Positions 36,097 through 49,481 of a DNA stretch of 64,000 bases are shown piece after piece. Numbering within the stretch: position 1 is the first letter of the stretch; every line of letters begins with the position of its first letter. The notes under the pieces are model-generated. The model was not told the DNA's origin, searched no databases, and was given only the letters and a program-made list of their open reading frames with translations. The translations under genes were made by a program, and so were the position numbers. Source of the stretch: Desulfobacteraceae bacterium (GTDB taxonomy: Bacteria; Desulfobacterota; Desulfobacteria; Desulfobacterales; Desulfosarcinaceae). The stretch lies in assembly GCA_024230435.1 (NCBI GenBank), contig JAAERL010000441.1, positions 1-64,000 on the forward strand. The letters are read 5' to 3'.

Positions 36097-39084
36097 TCAT
36101 ATCTGTCCAAGCTTAAACTTTTTACTCCCTGTTTGTGTATTTGCCTCAACCAGTCGATTTTCATCCGCTATAACCGCAACACCGCTATTTGCATCAGCCT
36201 TATGAAAATAGTGCCGGCCAACTTCAAACATCCGTTTTTTATCCACATGCAGTAGTTGTTCCTTAAATGTCTGCCGAACGTCATCGTCCAGGCCGATAAT
36301 GAGTCTTGTGAATGCCTTTTGGGCTGAAATGGCTGGTGTATCAGGCTTATCGATTTCAGAGCAAACCTGTAAGACGGCTTCCTTGATGTCGTCATCATTG
36401 GCAGGTTGATTTTTCATGTAATCCAGAATAGTCGAATAAACATCCAAAGTTCTTAGTATATGCGGGTCTCTATAGGATGCCATGCTGAATAATCCCGTCT
36501 CGGGATTGTAAAGGGCGAAACCGCCGTATGCGCCGCCTTTTTCACGAATTTCACGATGCAGGTATTTCGATCTCAATACTCTGGCCAATACCGCCAGAAC
36601 AGGCGCGTCAGGATGACCTATGCAAACAGTAGGCAGCGTTTTGGCGACAAAGGCTACTGAACTGGAGGTGCTCCAACCTTCATGAGATAGAGTAGTGTCT
36701 AAATCGATTTGCATTTGGGGCATTTGCGGAACGGTTCTGCCGCCATTGAACGAGGACAATGTGTTGCCTGATTGTATGATGTTCAGTGCTGTTGAGGTTT
36801 GATCCTGATCCCCCACACTTGCAATACAAACATTGTTTGGTTCAAACAGGATTTTTGATAGTGAGGATAAATCTTTCGCCAATTGATTTAACGTATTGTC
36901 ATTTAAATGTTTTATCGTATCGCCAATGGTTTTGATTTGCCGGATGCCGCTCCAGATTTCAGCCATTGCATTAACCTGGTTAAATGTGTGAGCTGAGCGC
37001 GAGATCGCCAGCCGATGGCCGTTATGCACGATGGCGCTTACCAGGCCGGCGTGGTATTCCCCCAATAATTGTTTAAGTCTTTCCTGGTCCATAAAATTGG
37101 CTTCGGCGATCAATTCTTCGAGAATATCTAACATAGGGGCCATGTTTCGTGTTAAACATTTGCAATTGATTGAAACCATCGGAATACAATCATCCTTGCT
37201 CCTATAAAAAGTGCGCACTTGAGGATTCATCCTGAATCCGCCTGTGGCCGCGTCAATTCGCCGCGCCATGGTTGGATAATCATGGCGCTTGGTGCCGATT
37301 TGGTTAAAGACATAACAATAAAAAGGTATCCAATCCAACAGGCGCCGGGGTACAGACCCCACACCAGCAACGCCTTTAAAATAATAAATACCTGATGTGG
37401 GCTGAATAAATGTCCATACTGGTAAACCTGATTCAATCCGGGAATAGGAGCATGTCTGAATCTCTGGTGGGATATCCGACAGGGCCAGGGTGGGCAAACA
37501 CGAAATATCCTCTTGGCTTTCCTGAAGAGCTTTCAATCGCTGTGTATCTTGTTTTATTTTTTTTATGTCATCGGGGGTCAGTTTTTTACGTAAAGATTGA
37601 AGTTTTTCATGGACGCGTTTTTCATCTTTTTCGCTTTTGTGCTGATCCGGTTCAAGAATTATTTTTAGACGATGGGGGTTATCAAGGAAATAGTGTCTAA
37701 TGCGCTGTTCGAGAAAAGGCCCTTTTTGCAGCTTTTGCTGTAAGCGGATCAAATCGGCGTCAAGTTTTAGAATTCTTCCGGGATCGCCGCCATGGAGCCA
37801 GTTTCCGGTAATAGTCAGATTCAACCGGATGCCGTAGGGGTAGGGAGTATTGGTAATCTCTTTTCTATGGAATTCTATTTGATGGATCGCAGATTGGATA
37901 AGTTCGGTGTCAATGCCCTGCTCGGCAAGCTTTGACAGGCAATCGATAATTAGCGCTTCTATTTCATCAGCACGGGAAGAATCAGTGTCTTTTAACCCGC
38001 AGGCAAACATGGTGTCACGGTTATCGGCAACATAGCCTGTGGCGTCGCTTAACGCGCTTCCCATGCCCGAATCCATTAATGCCTTGCGCAGCGGGGAGCC
38101 AGCGTTTCCTAAAAGGATTTGTTCCAAAACAGCGAGAGTCAAAACTTCAAAGGTGTCCTGCACATCGCAGGCCAACCAGGCCAGAGCCACCTGGGATTTG
38201 CTGGAAGTACTATCCTTGGTAGAAACCGGATAAGTAAACCGGGCCGTTTTGGGTTCTTTCCACCTGGGATGAACCGGAACTTTGGTTTTAGGATCAATGC
38301 GTTGAAACCGGCTGAGCACTTTTTGGTTGATAAACTCCAAGTGCTCTTCGAGGCCAAATGAACCGTAGGAAAAAAAGTATGCGTTGCTTGGATGGTAATG
38401 GCGCCTGTGGAAGGCTTTAAGCTGTTCGCGGGTAAGATCAGGGATATGGTTTGGATCACCGCCGGAGTTGTTTGCGTAGGTTGTTTCCGGGTAAATGGCT
38501 TTTAACAGGGAGCGCGACATGATTTGATCAGCCGAAGACATGGCGCCTTTCATTTCGTTGTAGACCACGCCTTTAAATGTTAAGCCTTTGTCTGTATCAT
38601 CCTCGGGTTCAAACTCAAGCCGATGCCCTTCCTGTTTGAAGCTTAATTCGTCAAGTATGGGGAAAAAAGCCGCGTCCAGATAGACGTCCATAAGCTGATA
38701 AAAGTCTTTTTTGTTCTGGGTGGCAAAAGGGTACATGGTCCAATCAGAAGAGGTAAACGCATTCATGAACGTACTGAGGCTTCTTTTGATCATGGAGAAA
38801 AAAGGATCACGTACAGGGTATTTGGCTGAACCGCAAAGAGCAGTGTGTTCCAGAATATGCGCAACACCGGTTGAATCGGCGGGAACGGTTTTAAACGTTA
38901 CTGCAAATACGTTTTCCTGGTCCTGACAACTGATATGCAAGTGGCGTGAGCCTGTTGGTAGATGCTCTAATTGATAGAGCACCGCACGAATATCGTCTAA
39001 AGGGCTAATTTTCTGAAGTTGATATCCGTGGATCTGATCACCAAGGCACAACTGTTTATTTAACGGATCTATAGTGGTCGTCAT
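36097..39084 (-). CDS. PreP-type M16C metallopeptidase
   Basis: The 995-residue protein has the inverted zinc motif HILEHTALCGSAKYPVRDPF, with the distal zinc ligand Glu expected in the GVVYNEMKGAMSS region. It has four M16-type repeats and length typical of presequence proteases (about 970-1030). Such enzymes degrade short unfolded peptides inside a closing two-halved chamber. AGGAGC precedes the ATG. No signal peptide is seen, so it is probably cytoplasmic. It is monocistronic, or follows the 122-residue gene upstream on the same strand. Confidence 0.9.
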   Translation of the reverse strand: MTTTIDPLNKQLCLGDQIHGYQLQKISPLDDIRAVLYQLEHLPTGSRHLHISCQDQENVFAVTFKTVPADSTGVAHILEHTALCGSAKYPVRDPFFSMIKRSLSTFMNAFTSSDWTMYPFATQNKKDFYQLMDVYLDAAFFPILDELSFKQEGHRLEFEPEDDTDKGLTFKGVVYNEMKGAMSSADQIMSRSLLKAIYPETTYANNSGGDPNHIPDLTREQLKAFHRRHYHPSNAYFFSYGSFGLEEHLEFINQKVLSRFQRIDPKTKVPVHPRWKEPKTARFTYPVSTKDSTSSKSQVALAWLACDVQDTFEVLTLAVLEQILLGNAGSPLRKALMDSGMGSALSDATGYVADNRDTMFACGLKDTDSSRADEIEALIIDCLSKLAEQGIDTELIQSAIHQIEFHRKEITNTPYPYGIRLNLTITGNWLHGGDPGRILKLDADLIRLQQKLQKGPFLEQRIRHYFLDNPHRLKIILEPDQHKSEKDEKRVHEKLQSLRKKLTPDDIKKIKQDTQRLKALQESQEDISCLPTLALSDIPPEIQTCSYSRIESGLPVWTFIQPTSGIYYFKGVAGVGSVPRRLLDWIPFYCYVFNQIGTKRHDYPTMARRIDAATGGFRMNPQVRTFYRSKDDCIPMVSINCKCLTRNMAPMLDILEELIAEANFMDQERLKQLLGEYHAGLVSAIVHNGHRLAISRSAHTFNQVNAMAEIWSGIRQIKTIGDTIKHLNDNTLNQLAKDLSSLSKILFEPNNVCIASVGDQDQTSTALNIIQSGNTLSSFNGGRTVPQMPQMQIDLDTTLSHEGWSTSSSVAFVAKTLPTVCIGHPDAPVLAVLARVLRSKYLHREIREKGGAYGGFALYNPETGLFSMASYRDPHILRTLDVYSTILDYMKNQPANDDDIKEAVLQVCSEIDKPDTPAISAQKAFTRLIIGLDDDVRQTFKEQLLHVDKKRMFEVGRHYFHKADANSGVAVIADENRLVEANTQTGSKKFKLGQI

Positions 39085-39136
39085 AAGGTGCTCCTAAAAT
39101 TAGGTTTATTTTACTTGCCGCTTAATATCTGTATTA

Positions 39137-39505
39137 TCAAGAAAGGATATAAATGCCACGGCTTTTTCGCCTGATTTTTTTTAACTTGTTAAGTCTGAAG
39201 ATAATATTCCGCAGTTTTTTATCGGCCATTCCGGTTTGCATTTGGATTTCGTAAAATCCAATACCGTCCTTTTTACGCCGGATAATTTCAAGCACAATTT
39301 CTGTTGCAGATAAGTCGCCTTTTCCAGAAGATCTGTTTCGGTTTTTTCCAGCTTTCGTAGTGTTTATGATAAGCTGCTCGATACGTTCCAAGCGCGCATT
39401 GAGTTGTTCAATGTCGCGTTTCGTCGGGATATCATAGGTATTCATGAAAAATTTGACCATAGCGTCAAAGCTGACGGATTTTCCTTTTCCTTTTTTTTTG
39501 GCCAT
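39137..39505 (-). CDS. Small protein with PhaF-like helix and winged-helix-like C-terminus
   Basis: The 122-residue protein starts with a Lys-rich stretch, then FFMNTYDIPTKRDIEQLNAR, like the coiled region of phasin-type proteins. Its C-terminal part (SATEIVLEIIRRKKDGIGFY, then KKLRNIIFRLNKLKKIRR) looks like a small winged helix. It may be a DNA-binding protein. It lies 52 bases before the PreP gene on the same strand. I do not recognise a named family. Confidence 0.65.
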   Translation of the reverse strand: MAKKKGKGKSVSFDAMVKFFMNTYDIPTKRDIEQLNARLERIEQLIINTTKAGKNRNRSSGKGDLSATEIVLEIIRRKKDGIGFYEIQMQTGMADKKLRNIIFRLNKLKKIRRKSRGIYILS

Positions 39506-39753
39506 TACCTTTTTTACGCTCCCATGGGTTTTACAGTTTCAGATGTGGTGCATGTTTCATCAGAATTAATGTATCCGATTATAAATGTCAAGCAAAGACA
39601 AGGCCTTGCGTCTTTTGAACAAAAAAAGAGGCTATGTTTTACGCTCAACTAAGCCTGCCACGGGGAAATCTACCGTGTCATTTACGATTTTCAATATGGC
39701 GCTTAATTTCTATTTATGATACCTAAAACAGGATTTTAAATAAGGAACCGGCA

Positions 39754-40605
39754 ATGACATCACCATCTACTCTAATGAAGGCTTGGAACCTCAAGGCGCG
39801 AAAATCCCTTGGGCAAAATTTTCTGAAAGACTCAAGAATCGCGGAACAGATCGCATCTATTGCAGGGATTCAAACCGATGATGTTGTTGTTGATCTTGGG
39901 GCCGGTCTGGGAGCCATGACCCTGGCAGCGGCAAAATTTGCCGGAAAGGTGATTGCCGTTGAAACAGATGGTAATCTGGTTCCGTTGCTACGGGCTCAGA
40001 TTCTATCTAAAGGCCTGTCCCGCACGCAACTCATCGAGCAGAACATGCTCACTCTTGAGTTCGGCCAACTACTCAAAAACAAGGAGAAACGTTTAATTGT
40101 TGTTGGCAATTTACCCTACAATATTTCTTCCCAGGTTGTGGTTCGCCTGATACATCATCGCAGGTATATCAAAAGGGCCGTTCTAATGTTTCAAAAAGAA
40201 GTTGCGGACAGGCTATGTGCGCCACCCGGAACAAAAACGTATGGCAGACTCTCCGTTATTTTACAATACTGTGCGAATATCCAGCCGGTTCGCGAGATTT
40301 GCGCCAATCAGTTTTATCCCCAGCCCAAAGTTGATTCCAGTGTCATAAAGATTGAATTTAAAAAGGATATTGAACAGGCAGTTTACGATGAAAAACTTTT
40401 TGAACGTGTCGTTCAAGCAGCTTTTGGGCAGCGGCGCAAAACGCTGCGCAACGCCCTGATGGCCGGTTTGCAGATTAGAAATTCCCAAGCCGTTTCAGAT
40501 TTGTTTGTTTGTATTGGCATAGATCCTAAACGGCGGGCTGAAACATTGTCCGTTTCAGAATTCGTAAAACTCACCAATGAGATTTTTAATATGAATACCG
40601 GGTAG
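39754..40605 (+). CDS. rsmA: 16S rRNA dimethyladenosine transferase RsmA/KsgA
   Basis: The 283-residue protein has KARKSLGQNFLKDSRIAEQI at the N-terminus, the SAM loop VVDLGAGLGAMTLAAA and the catalytic motif VVGNLPYNISSQVV. It dimethylates A1518 and A1519 in helix 45 of 16S rRNA. AAGGA precedes the ATG. It stands alone between oppositely oriented and unrelated genes. Confidence 0.93.
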   Translation: MTSPSTLMKAWNLKARKSLGQNFLKDSRIAEQIASIAGIQTDDVVVDLGAGLGAMTLAAAKFAGKVIAVETDGNLVPLLRAQILSKGLSRTQLIEQNMLTLEFGQLLKNKEKRLIVVGNLPYNISSQVVVRLIHHRRYIKRAVLMFQKEVADRLCAPPGTKTYGRLSVILQYCANIQPVREICANQFYPQPKVDSSVIKIEFKKDIEQAVYDEKLFERVVQAAFGQRRKTLRNALMAGLQIRNSQAVSDLFVCIGIDPKRRAETLSVSEFVKLTNEIFNMNTG

Positions 40606-40837
40606 TCAGTCATCTGTAAATTGGTATTTTGATAATTTTTTTAGGTGGAAATCGATTCGGCCTGCTGCAAAATATTTCCGTATTTTGAGTTTTATCCGCA
40701 TCTGCTATTTATTTTGCCCTTTTATTGTGTTACGAGGCCGCATAATAATTTGAGTTGCAGATGTTGTTGGTGTTAGCTGATGAGGATCTGCCATTGGTAT
40801 TTGTTTTTATAATTTTAATATAGAGCTAAGGATTTAT

Positions 40838-42994
40838 ATGAAGAACCTAGATGCAATTTTTGCCCCACGGTCTGTAGCGGTTGTGGGTGCTTCCACAACT
40901 GCCGGGAAGGTAGGGCACGATATCTTTGTAAACATTCTCAAAGGCGGTTACAAAGGCGTGCTCTATCCTGTTAACCCCTCAGCCGATGCCGTAGCAAGTG
41001 TACGCGCGTATCCGAGTTTATCTGATATTCCAGATGATTTGGATCTAGCGATGATTATTTTACCTCCAAAGCATGCCATTTCAGCTGTTAAGGATGCCAT
41101 TGCCAAGGGAGTTAAAGGCATAGTCATTGTCTCAGCAGGTTTTAAGGAAATTGGCGGTCAGGGGCTGGAAATTGAAAACAAAATCGTTGAAATATGCCGC
41201 GAGGCCAACGTCAGGTTAGTGGGGCCCAACTGTTTAGGCGTGATCAATCCCTTGGAAGATGTTCGGCTCAATGCGAGTTTTTCAAATCGCATGCCTAGGG
41301 CCGGCAATGTTTCCTTTATTTCGCAAAGCGGAGCTTTATGCACTGCCGTTTTGGATTTCGCCACTGATCGTGAGTTCGGATTTTCCAAATTTATTTCCAT
41401 CGGAAACAAGGCTGACGTGGACGAGGTCGATCTGCTGCACTACTTCCATGATGATCCGGACACCGAAGTTATTATGATCTATGTCGAAGAGCTGCCGCGT
41501 GGCCAGGCTTTTATCAATGCCGCCAAGGAAATCACAGGTGGTGACCGCCCCAAACCCATCGTGGTCATTAAATCAGGCCGCACCAGCGCAGGAGCTGAGG
41601 CTGCTGCAAGTCATACCGGTTCTCTTGCCGGGTCAGAAGCGGTTTATGACGCTATTTTCGCCCAATCCGGCGTAATTCGGGCCGATGGTATTGATGAGCT
41701 TTTTGATTACGCTACGGCGTTTGCCTATAAAAATGAAAACGCCTTGGGCAAGATGCGGCGCAAGGTTCCTCTGAGCAATAGAGTCGCAATTGTAACTAAC
41801 GCAGGAGGTCCGGGCATTGTGGCCACCGATATGACCGTTGTATCGGGTCTTCAGCTGGCTAAATTTTCCAATGAAACCATAGAGGTTCTCAAAAGTCATC
41901 TGCCGATAACCGCCAATGTAAATAATCCAGTGGATGTTATCGGAGACGCTGCTCAGGATCGCTATGAAAATGCGCTGACGGCAGTTGTCAGGGATGAAAA
42001 TGTTGATGGAGTCATGGTTATTCTTACCCCCCAGTCCATGACCAATGCTATGGGAACTGCTGAAGCCGTGGTGCGCATTGCAAGGAGATCTCACAAACCC
42101 ATTTTGTGCTGTTTTATGGGTATTATTGATGTGTCGGCGGGTGTTAAGTATTTACAATCCAACGGTGTGCCTGTTTATCGATTTCCTGAAAACGCGGCGA
42201 GAGCTTTAGGAGCTTTGTACCGCTATTCAAAATGGCTCAACCGCCAGGAAATGGCGCCTCATAAACTTACCCATGATAAACAAAAAGCCAAACAAATAAT
42301 TGAAGACACTTTGGCCAAGGGCGAAACCTATATTAGCGAATTAGAGGGTACTCAACTGCTTAAATCGTACGGTTTTCCGGTTTTGCCTACTGAATTGGCT
42401 CAAGATGCTTCCCAGGCCGTTAAGGCTGCCGATAAAATAGGGTACCCGGTGGTCATGAAGATTTATTCACCGCAAATTATACATAAATCAGACGCCGGAG
42501 GCGTTAAAATAAACCTCAAGGATGCCAAGGCAGCCGAAGAAGCTTTCCATCAAATTGTGTCGAACGCAAAAGAGTATGACAAGGATGCTGAAATTCGCGG
42601 TGTTTTAGTACAAAAAATGGCCCGGACAGGCCAGGAGGTTATTTTAGGCGCAACCCGTTACCCGGGTTTTGGGCATTTGTTGATGTTCGGCACGGGCGGG
42701 GTTTCAGTTGAAGTGTTTAAAGATGTAAACTTCCGGCTGGCTCCCATTAACCGCAATAGCGCCCGGTTCATGGTTCGTGGAATTAAAGGCTTTACCCTGC
42801 TAAACGGGTTTCGCGGAGCGCCTAAGGCCGATGTAGAGGCGATTGAAAAACTGCTCGTATGCCTTTCGAACCTGGTTGAGGATAATCCCGAAATTGCTGA
42901 ACTGGACATCAATCCTTTATTTGTTTACCCCGAAGGCGAAGGGACCCTTGTAGCTGATTGCCGGTTCATTTTGAATCCCGAGGAAAATACATAG
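40838..42994 (+). CDS. Acetyl-CoA synthetase (ADP-forming), fused alpha-beta
   Basis: The 718-residue protein combines the CoA-binding alpha part (IFAPRSVAVVGASTTAGKVG, VGPNCLGVINP) with phosphohistidine His259 in AASHTGSLAGSEAVYDAIF. A C-terminal ATP-grasp beta part starts near residue 490 (LLKSYGFPVLPTELA, VVMKIYSPQIIHKSDAGGVK). It converts acetyl-CoA, ADP and phosphate to acetate, CoA and ATP, or related acyl-CoAs. TAAGGA precedes the ATG. A strong terminator follows. The direction in vivo and acyl range cannot be read from sequence. Confidence 0.9.
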   Translation: MKNLDAIFAPRSVAVVGASTTAGKVGHDIFVNILKGGYKGVLYPVNPSADAVASVRAYPSLSDIPDDLDLAMIILPPKHAISAVKDAIAKGVKGIVIVSAGFKEIGGQGLEIENKIVEICREANVRLVGPNCLGVINPLEDVRLNASFSNRMPRAGNVSFISQSGALCTAVLDFATDREFGFSKFISIGNKADVDEVDLLHYFHDDPDTEVIMIYVEELPRGQAFINAAKEITGGDRPKPIVVIKSGRTSAGAEAAASHTGSLAGSEAVYDAIFAQSGVIRADGIDELFDYATAFAYKNENALGKMRRKVPLSNRVAIVTNAGGPGIVATDMTVVSGLQLAKFSNETIEVLKSHLPITANVNNPVDVIGDAAQDRYENALTAVVRDENVDGVMVILTPQSMTNAMGTAEAVVRIARRSHKPILCCFMGIIDVSAGVKYLQSNGVPVYRFPENAARALGALYRYSKWLNRQEMAPHKLTHDKQKAKQIIEDTLAKGETYISELEGTQLLKSYGFPVLPTELAQDASQAVKAADKIGYPVVMKIYSPQIIHKSDAGGVKINLKDAKAAEEAFHQIVSNAKEYDKDAEIRGVLVQKMARTGQEVILGATRYPGFGHLLMFGTGGVSVEVFKDVNFRLAPINRNSARFMVRGIKGFTLLNGFRGAPKADVEAIEKLLVCLSNLVEDNPEIAELDINPLFVYPEGEGTLVADCRFILNPEENT

Positions 42995-43024
42995 CCAATA
43001 AGTCCTTAATAGGACAGATTTGCT

Positions 43025-43060
43025 AAAAAAAGCCGGAATGAATTTTTTCCGGCTTTTTTT
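43025..43060 (+). terminator. Terminator after ADP-forming acetyl-CoA synthetase
   Basis: Arms 43026-43038 (ending AGCCGGAA) and 43047-43059 (TTCCGGCT...) form a long stem closed by an eight-base loop and followed by a T-run. It is a classical intrinsic terminator. Confidence 0.85.
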
Positions 43061-43064
43061 GTTT

Positions 43065-43116
43065 TAAGGTATCTTGACCTAAATTTATGTAGACCGATAA
43101 GGTATCTTGGCCTAAA
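43065..43116 (+). promoter_or_regulatory. Two direct copies of TAAGGTATCTTGRCCTAAA
   Basis: Nineteen-base copies at 43065-43083 and 43098-43116 differ in one base and start 33 bp apart, about three helical turns. They lie upstream of the second CoA-transferase/GNAT gene. This looks like a binding site for an unknown regulator. Confidence 0.5.
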
Positions 43117-43279
43117 ATAGTATCAAAATGACGGCAATACTTTTAAATTTGTGTTGCACATGACGCTATTATAGGAATTTGATTCTCTGAACATTCCTAA
43201 GAGCCCGGTTGGTAACTGATTTCCAAACAGGCTCTAACCGTCAAAAAGCTTACCAATAAAGCCAATGATGGAGGAAAAA

Positions 43280-45160
43280 ATGACGAAAATACCATACTGG
43301 GCTGACAGCTATGTTGAAAAAAAACAGGATGCCGATAGTGCCATAAGAAAAATAAATCCGGGGCAAAGGGTCTTTATTGGCTCGGCTTGTGGAGAACCGC
43401 AACGGCTGGTGCGTGCTTTATCGCAAAACTCTTCTCATTTTTCAGGAGTAGAGATTGTTCGCATGATGAGCCAGGAAAGCACTTCTCTTACAGAAATTGC
43501 TAACAAAACCCATGAATTGAATCTGAGTATTCGTCAATTCTATCTGGGAGCTGCTTGTTCCCAGGGATTTGAACGCCACATGCGCTATATTACGCCAATG
43601 AACATGTCGGATGTACCGGCGCTTTTCCTTCGCAGAAAAATGCCGATTAATGTAGCCTTAATTCAGGTTTGCCCTCCGGATGATTTTGGCTGGATGAGCC
43701 TTGGCATTTCTGTGGATATCGCCCATGCGGCGGCATATTCGGCGGATTTGGTTATTGCCCAGGTAAATCAGTTCATGCCGCGAATCATGGGTCAAAGCTT
43801 TATTCACGTAAATGATGTGGATTTTATTGTCGAACATGATGAAGAGCTAATTACCATAGATTTGCCAATGCAGACCCAACAGGCCATAAAAATCGGGCAA
43901 AATATTTCCAGGCTGATTGATGATGGCAGTACCCTGCAAATTGGCCTGGACGCCGCTTCCCAGGCAACTATTGGGACGATGTCCGAAAAAAATGACCTTG
44001 GATTTCACTCTCAGTATTTAACAAATGATATCATGCACCTTTATGCAATGGGTGTTATCAATAATCGCAAAAAAGGATTCAACAATGGCAAAATGGTGGC
44101 GTCGGCCGCATTAGGCAGCAAAGAGTTATACGAGTTTTTGCATGACAACCCGGCCATTGAATTTCATCCTTCAGACTATGTGAACAACCCGTATATCATT
44201 TCAAAAAACAACCGTATGGTTTCTTTGAATGTGGCCAAACATATTGATCTGACGGGCCAGGTTACCTCCGAAGCCTTAGCCCAAACCCATTTTGCCGGTG
44301 TCAGCGGAATTGCGGATTTTGTCCGTGGCGCTAGGCGTTCACCAAGCGGCAAGTCCATTCTGATGTTGCCTTCAACCACAAAGGACGGCAAAAAAAGCAA
44401 GATTATTCCAATGATGTCTAACCACGCGGTTGTAGTTCCCAGGGGTGATGTTCACTATGTGGCCACCGAATTCGGAATCATGAATCTTTTTGGCAAAAGC
44501 CTGCAAGAGCGCGCTATGGCGATAATCAGCATTGCCCATCCGGATTTTCGTGATGAATTATTTGAAGCCGCTAAAGAACTGGGCTTGATCGAGGCTAATC
44601 GAACCCTGGGTGAAGCGGCTCATGCTGTGTATCCGGTCAATTTGGAAGAGACACTTACTATCAGGGAACAGAAGGTTACCATTCGTCCGGCTAAAACAGT
44701 TGATGAGCGCCGTATCAAGGAGCATTATTACAACCTTGATAAAACAGATGTTTTCAGGCGGTTTTTTCATGAAAAGAACAGTTTCGGCCGTTTGGACGTG
44801 GAAGAAAAATCGCATATTGATTACATTAAGGATCTTACGATTATTGCAGTGGTTGGTGAGGCGGGTTTTGGGCGCGTTGTCGGATTAGGCGAATATCTTT
44901 TATTATCGAAAAAAAATATGGCGGAGGTGGCTTTTTCGATAAGTAAAGATTTTCAAGGAAAAGGACTGGGCAAGATTTTATTGAAAAAGCTGGCTCAAGC
45001 AGCGCGTGCACATGGTATTGCTGGTTTGATGGCCTATACTTCGGCTGATAATAAAGGGATGATCAGGTTATTTAGAAGTCTGCCTTACAAAGTTAAAACT
45101 TCATTTGACGGGGATGCTTTGTTTTTAAATTGTAAATTCGATACTTTAAAAGATGAATAA
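43280..45160 (+). CDS. Acetyl-CoA hydrolase/transferase-like protein fused to a GNAT domain (copy 2)
   Basis: GGAGG at 43270-43274 selects ATG 43280 (626 residues); an in-frame ATG at 43265 lies before that site. The layout equals that of copy 1: a CoA-transferase-type part to about residue 450 and a C-terminal GNAT domain with GKGLGKILLKKLAQAARAHG. The catalytic Glu position is again Gln (Gln245 in GFHSQYLTN). The two copies are clearly diverged, so they are old duplicates, and the shared Gln is therefore conserved. Its neighbour is PFOR, which produces acetyl-CoA. The actual reaction is unknown. Confidence 0.85.
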   Translation: MTKIPYWADSYVEKKQDADSAIRKINPGQRVFIGSACGEPQRLVRALSQNSSHFSGVEIVRMMSQESTSLTEIANKTHELNLSIRQFYLGAACSQGFERHMRYITPMNMSDVPALFLRRKMPINVALIQVCPPDDFGWMSLGISVDIAHAAAYSADLVIAQVNQFMPRIMGQSFIHVNDVDFIVEHDEELITIDLPMQTQQAIKIGQNISRLIDDGSTLQIGLDAASQATIGTMSEKNDLGFHSQYLTNDIMHLYAMGVINNRKKGFNNGKMVASAALGSKELYEFLHDNPAIEFHPSDYVNNPYIISKNNRMVSLNVAKHIDLTGQVTSEALAQTHFAGVSGIADFVRGARRSPSGKSILMLPSTTKDGKKSKIIPMMSNHAVVVPRGDVHYVATEFGIMNLFGKSLQERAMAIISIAHPDFRDELFEAAKELGLIEANRTLGEAAHAVYPVNLEETLTIREQKVTIRPAKTVDERRIKEHYYNLDKTDVFRRFFHEKNSFGRLDVEEKSHIDYIKDLTIIAVVGEAGFGRVVGLGEYLLLSKKNMAEVAFSISKDFQGKGLGKILLKKLAQAARAHGIAGLMAYTSADNKGMIRLFRSLPYKVKTSFDGDALFLNCKFDTLKDE

Positions 45161-45375
45161 ACTATAAAAAACGCGAATTGCGCATCGGAGGCCAGCCGGT
45201 TGGTTTTTGATTTTGCAAAGCCTTTTGCGGATTTATCAACGGCCTTTTTTTCTTGTAAAGGTTTGCTGAATATGATTTATGACAACCTTTTTGATTAAAT
45301 AAATCGAAAGGCAGAGTTGCGCCTATCCAACGGGGCAGGGTTTTTGTACGCAACCTGGTGAATATATATTAATAT

Positions 45376-45408
45376 ATCCTACCGCGAGAAACCGCATCGC
45401 AGTAGGAT
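45376..45408 (+). promoter_or_regulatory. Inverted repeat in the PFOR leader
   Basis: ATCCTAC (45376-45382) and GTAGGAT (45402-45408) pair, and after one mismatch GCGA (45384-45387) pairs with TCGC (45397-45400). Nearby, GGATAAAATTATAAAC at 45405-45420 and GGATAAAATTAAAAAC at 45430-45445 are direct near-repeats 25 bases apart. The 301-bp gap before the PFOR gene (45161-45461) otherwise shows nothing I recognise. Confidence 0.45.
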
Positions 45409-45410
45409 AA

Positions 45411-49091
<3,681 letters not shown>

Positions 49092-49120
49092 TTCATTCTG
49101 AAAAACTTAACCTATAATTG

Positions 49121-49152
49121 AAAAGGGCCGCTTTCAAAGTGGCCCTTTTTTG
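49121..49152 (+). terminator. Terminator after PFOR
   Basis: GGGCCGCTTT and AAAGTGGCCC pair (one G-T) around a single C, flanked by AAAA and TTTTTT. It lies 30 bases after the PFOR stop. The remaining gap to 49481 has no recognisable gene. Confidence 0.85.
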
Positions 49153-49481
49153 TTTTGCGTTGATCACATTGCTTAGGTTGAACTTTAGTGATATCTAAAT
49201 ATGATCAAACAGGAGCGTTTGTATCAAGGCAATATTTGGCATCGCCGTTTGACTATGAGGTCTTAATGCGCTTAGAAGTTGCAAAATTCTCACTCTTGTT
49301 CGTATTGATATGCATTACCTTTGAAAGCGTTTTCACCTGTTGCGCCAATGAGTATTCACGCATCCATTGAAAACAAATTCGAATTTTTGCTGTGCAGAAT
49401 GATTTGCAGTTTCCACGATTTTCTAAGCCTGAACGGCGCGTTCCACCATTGCCAGAAAATTTAAAGTGCCAGGAGGATAAG

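Noticed and set aside
49188-49370. A 60-codon open frame between PFOR and the DUF2914 gene
   Set aside because: No ribosome site and no protein-like features; the strand opposite is equally open.
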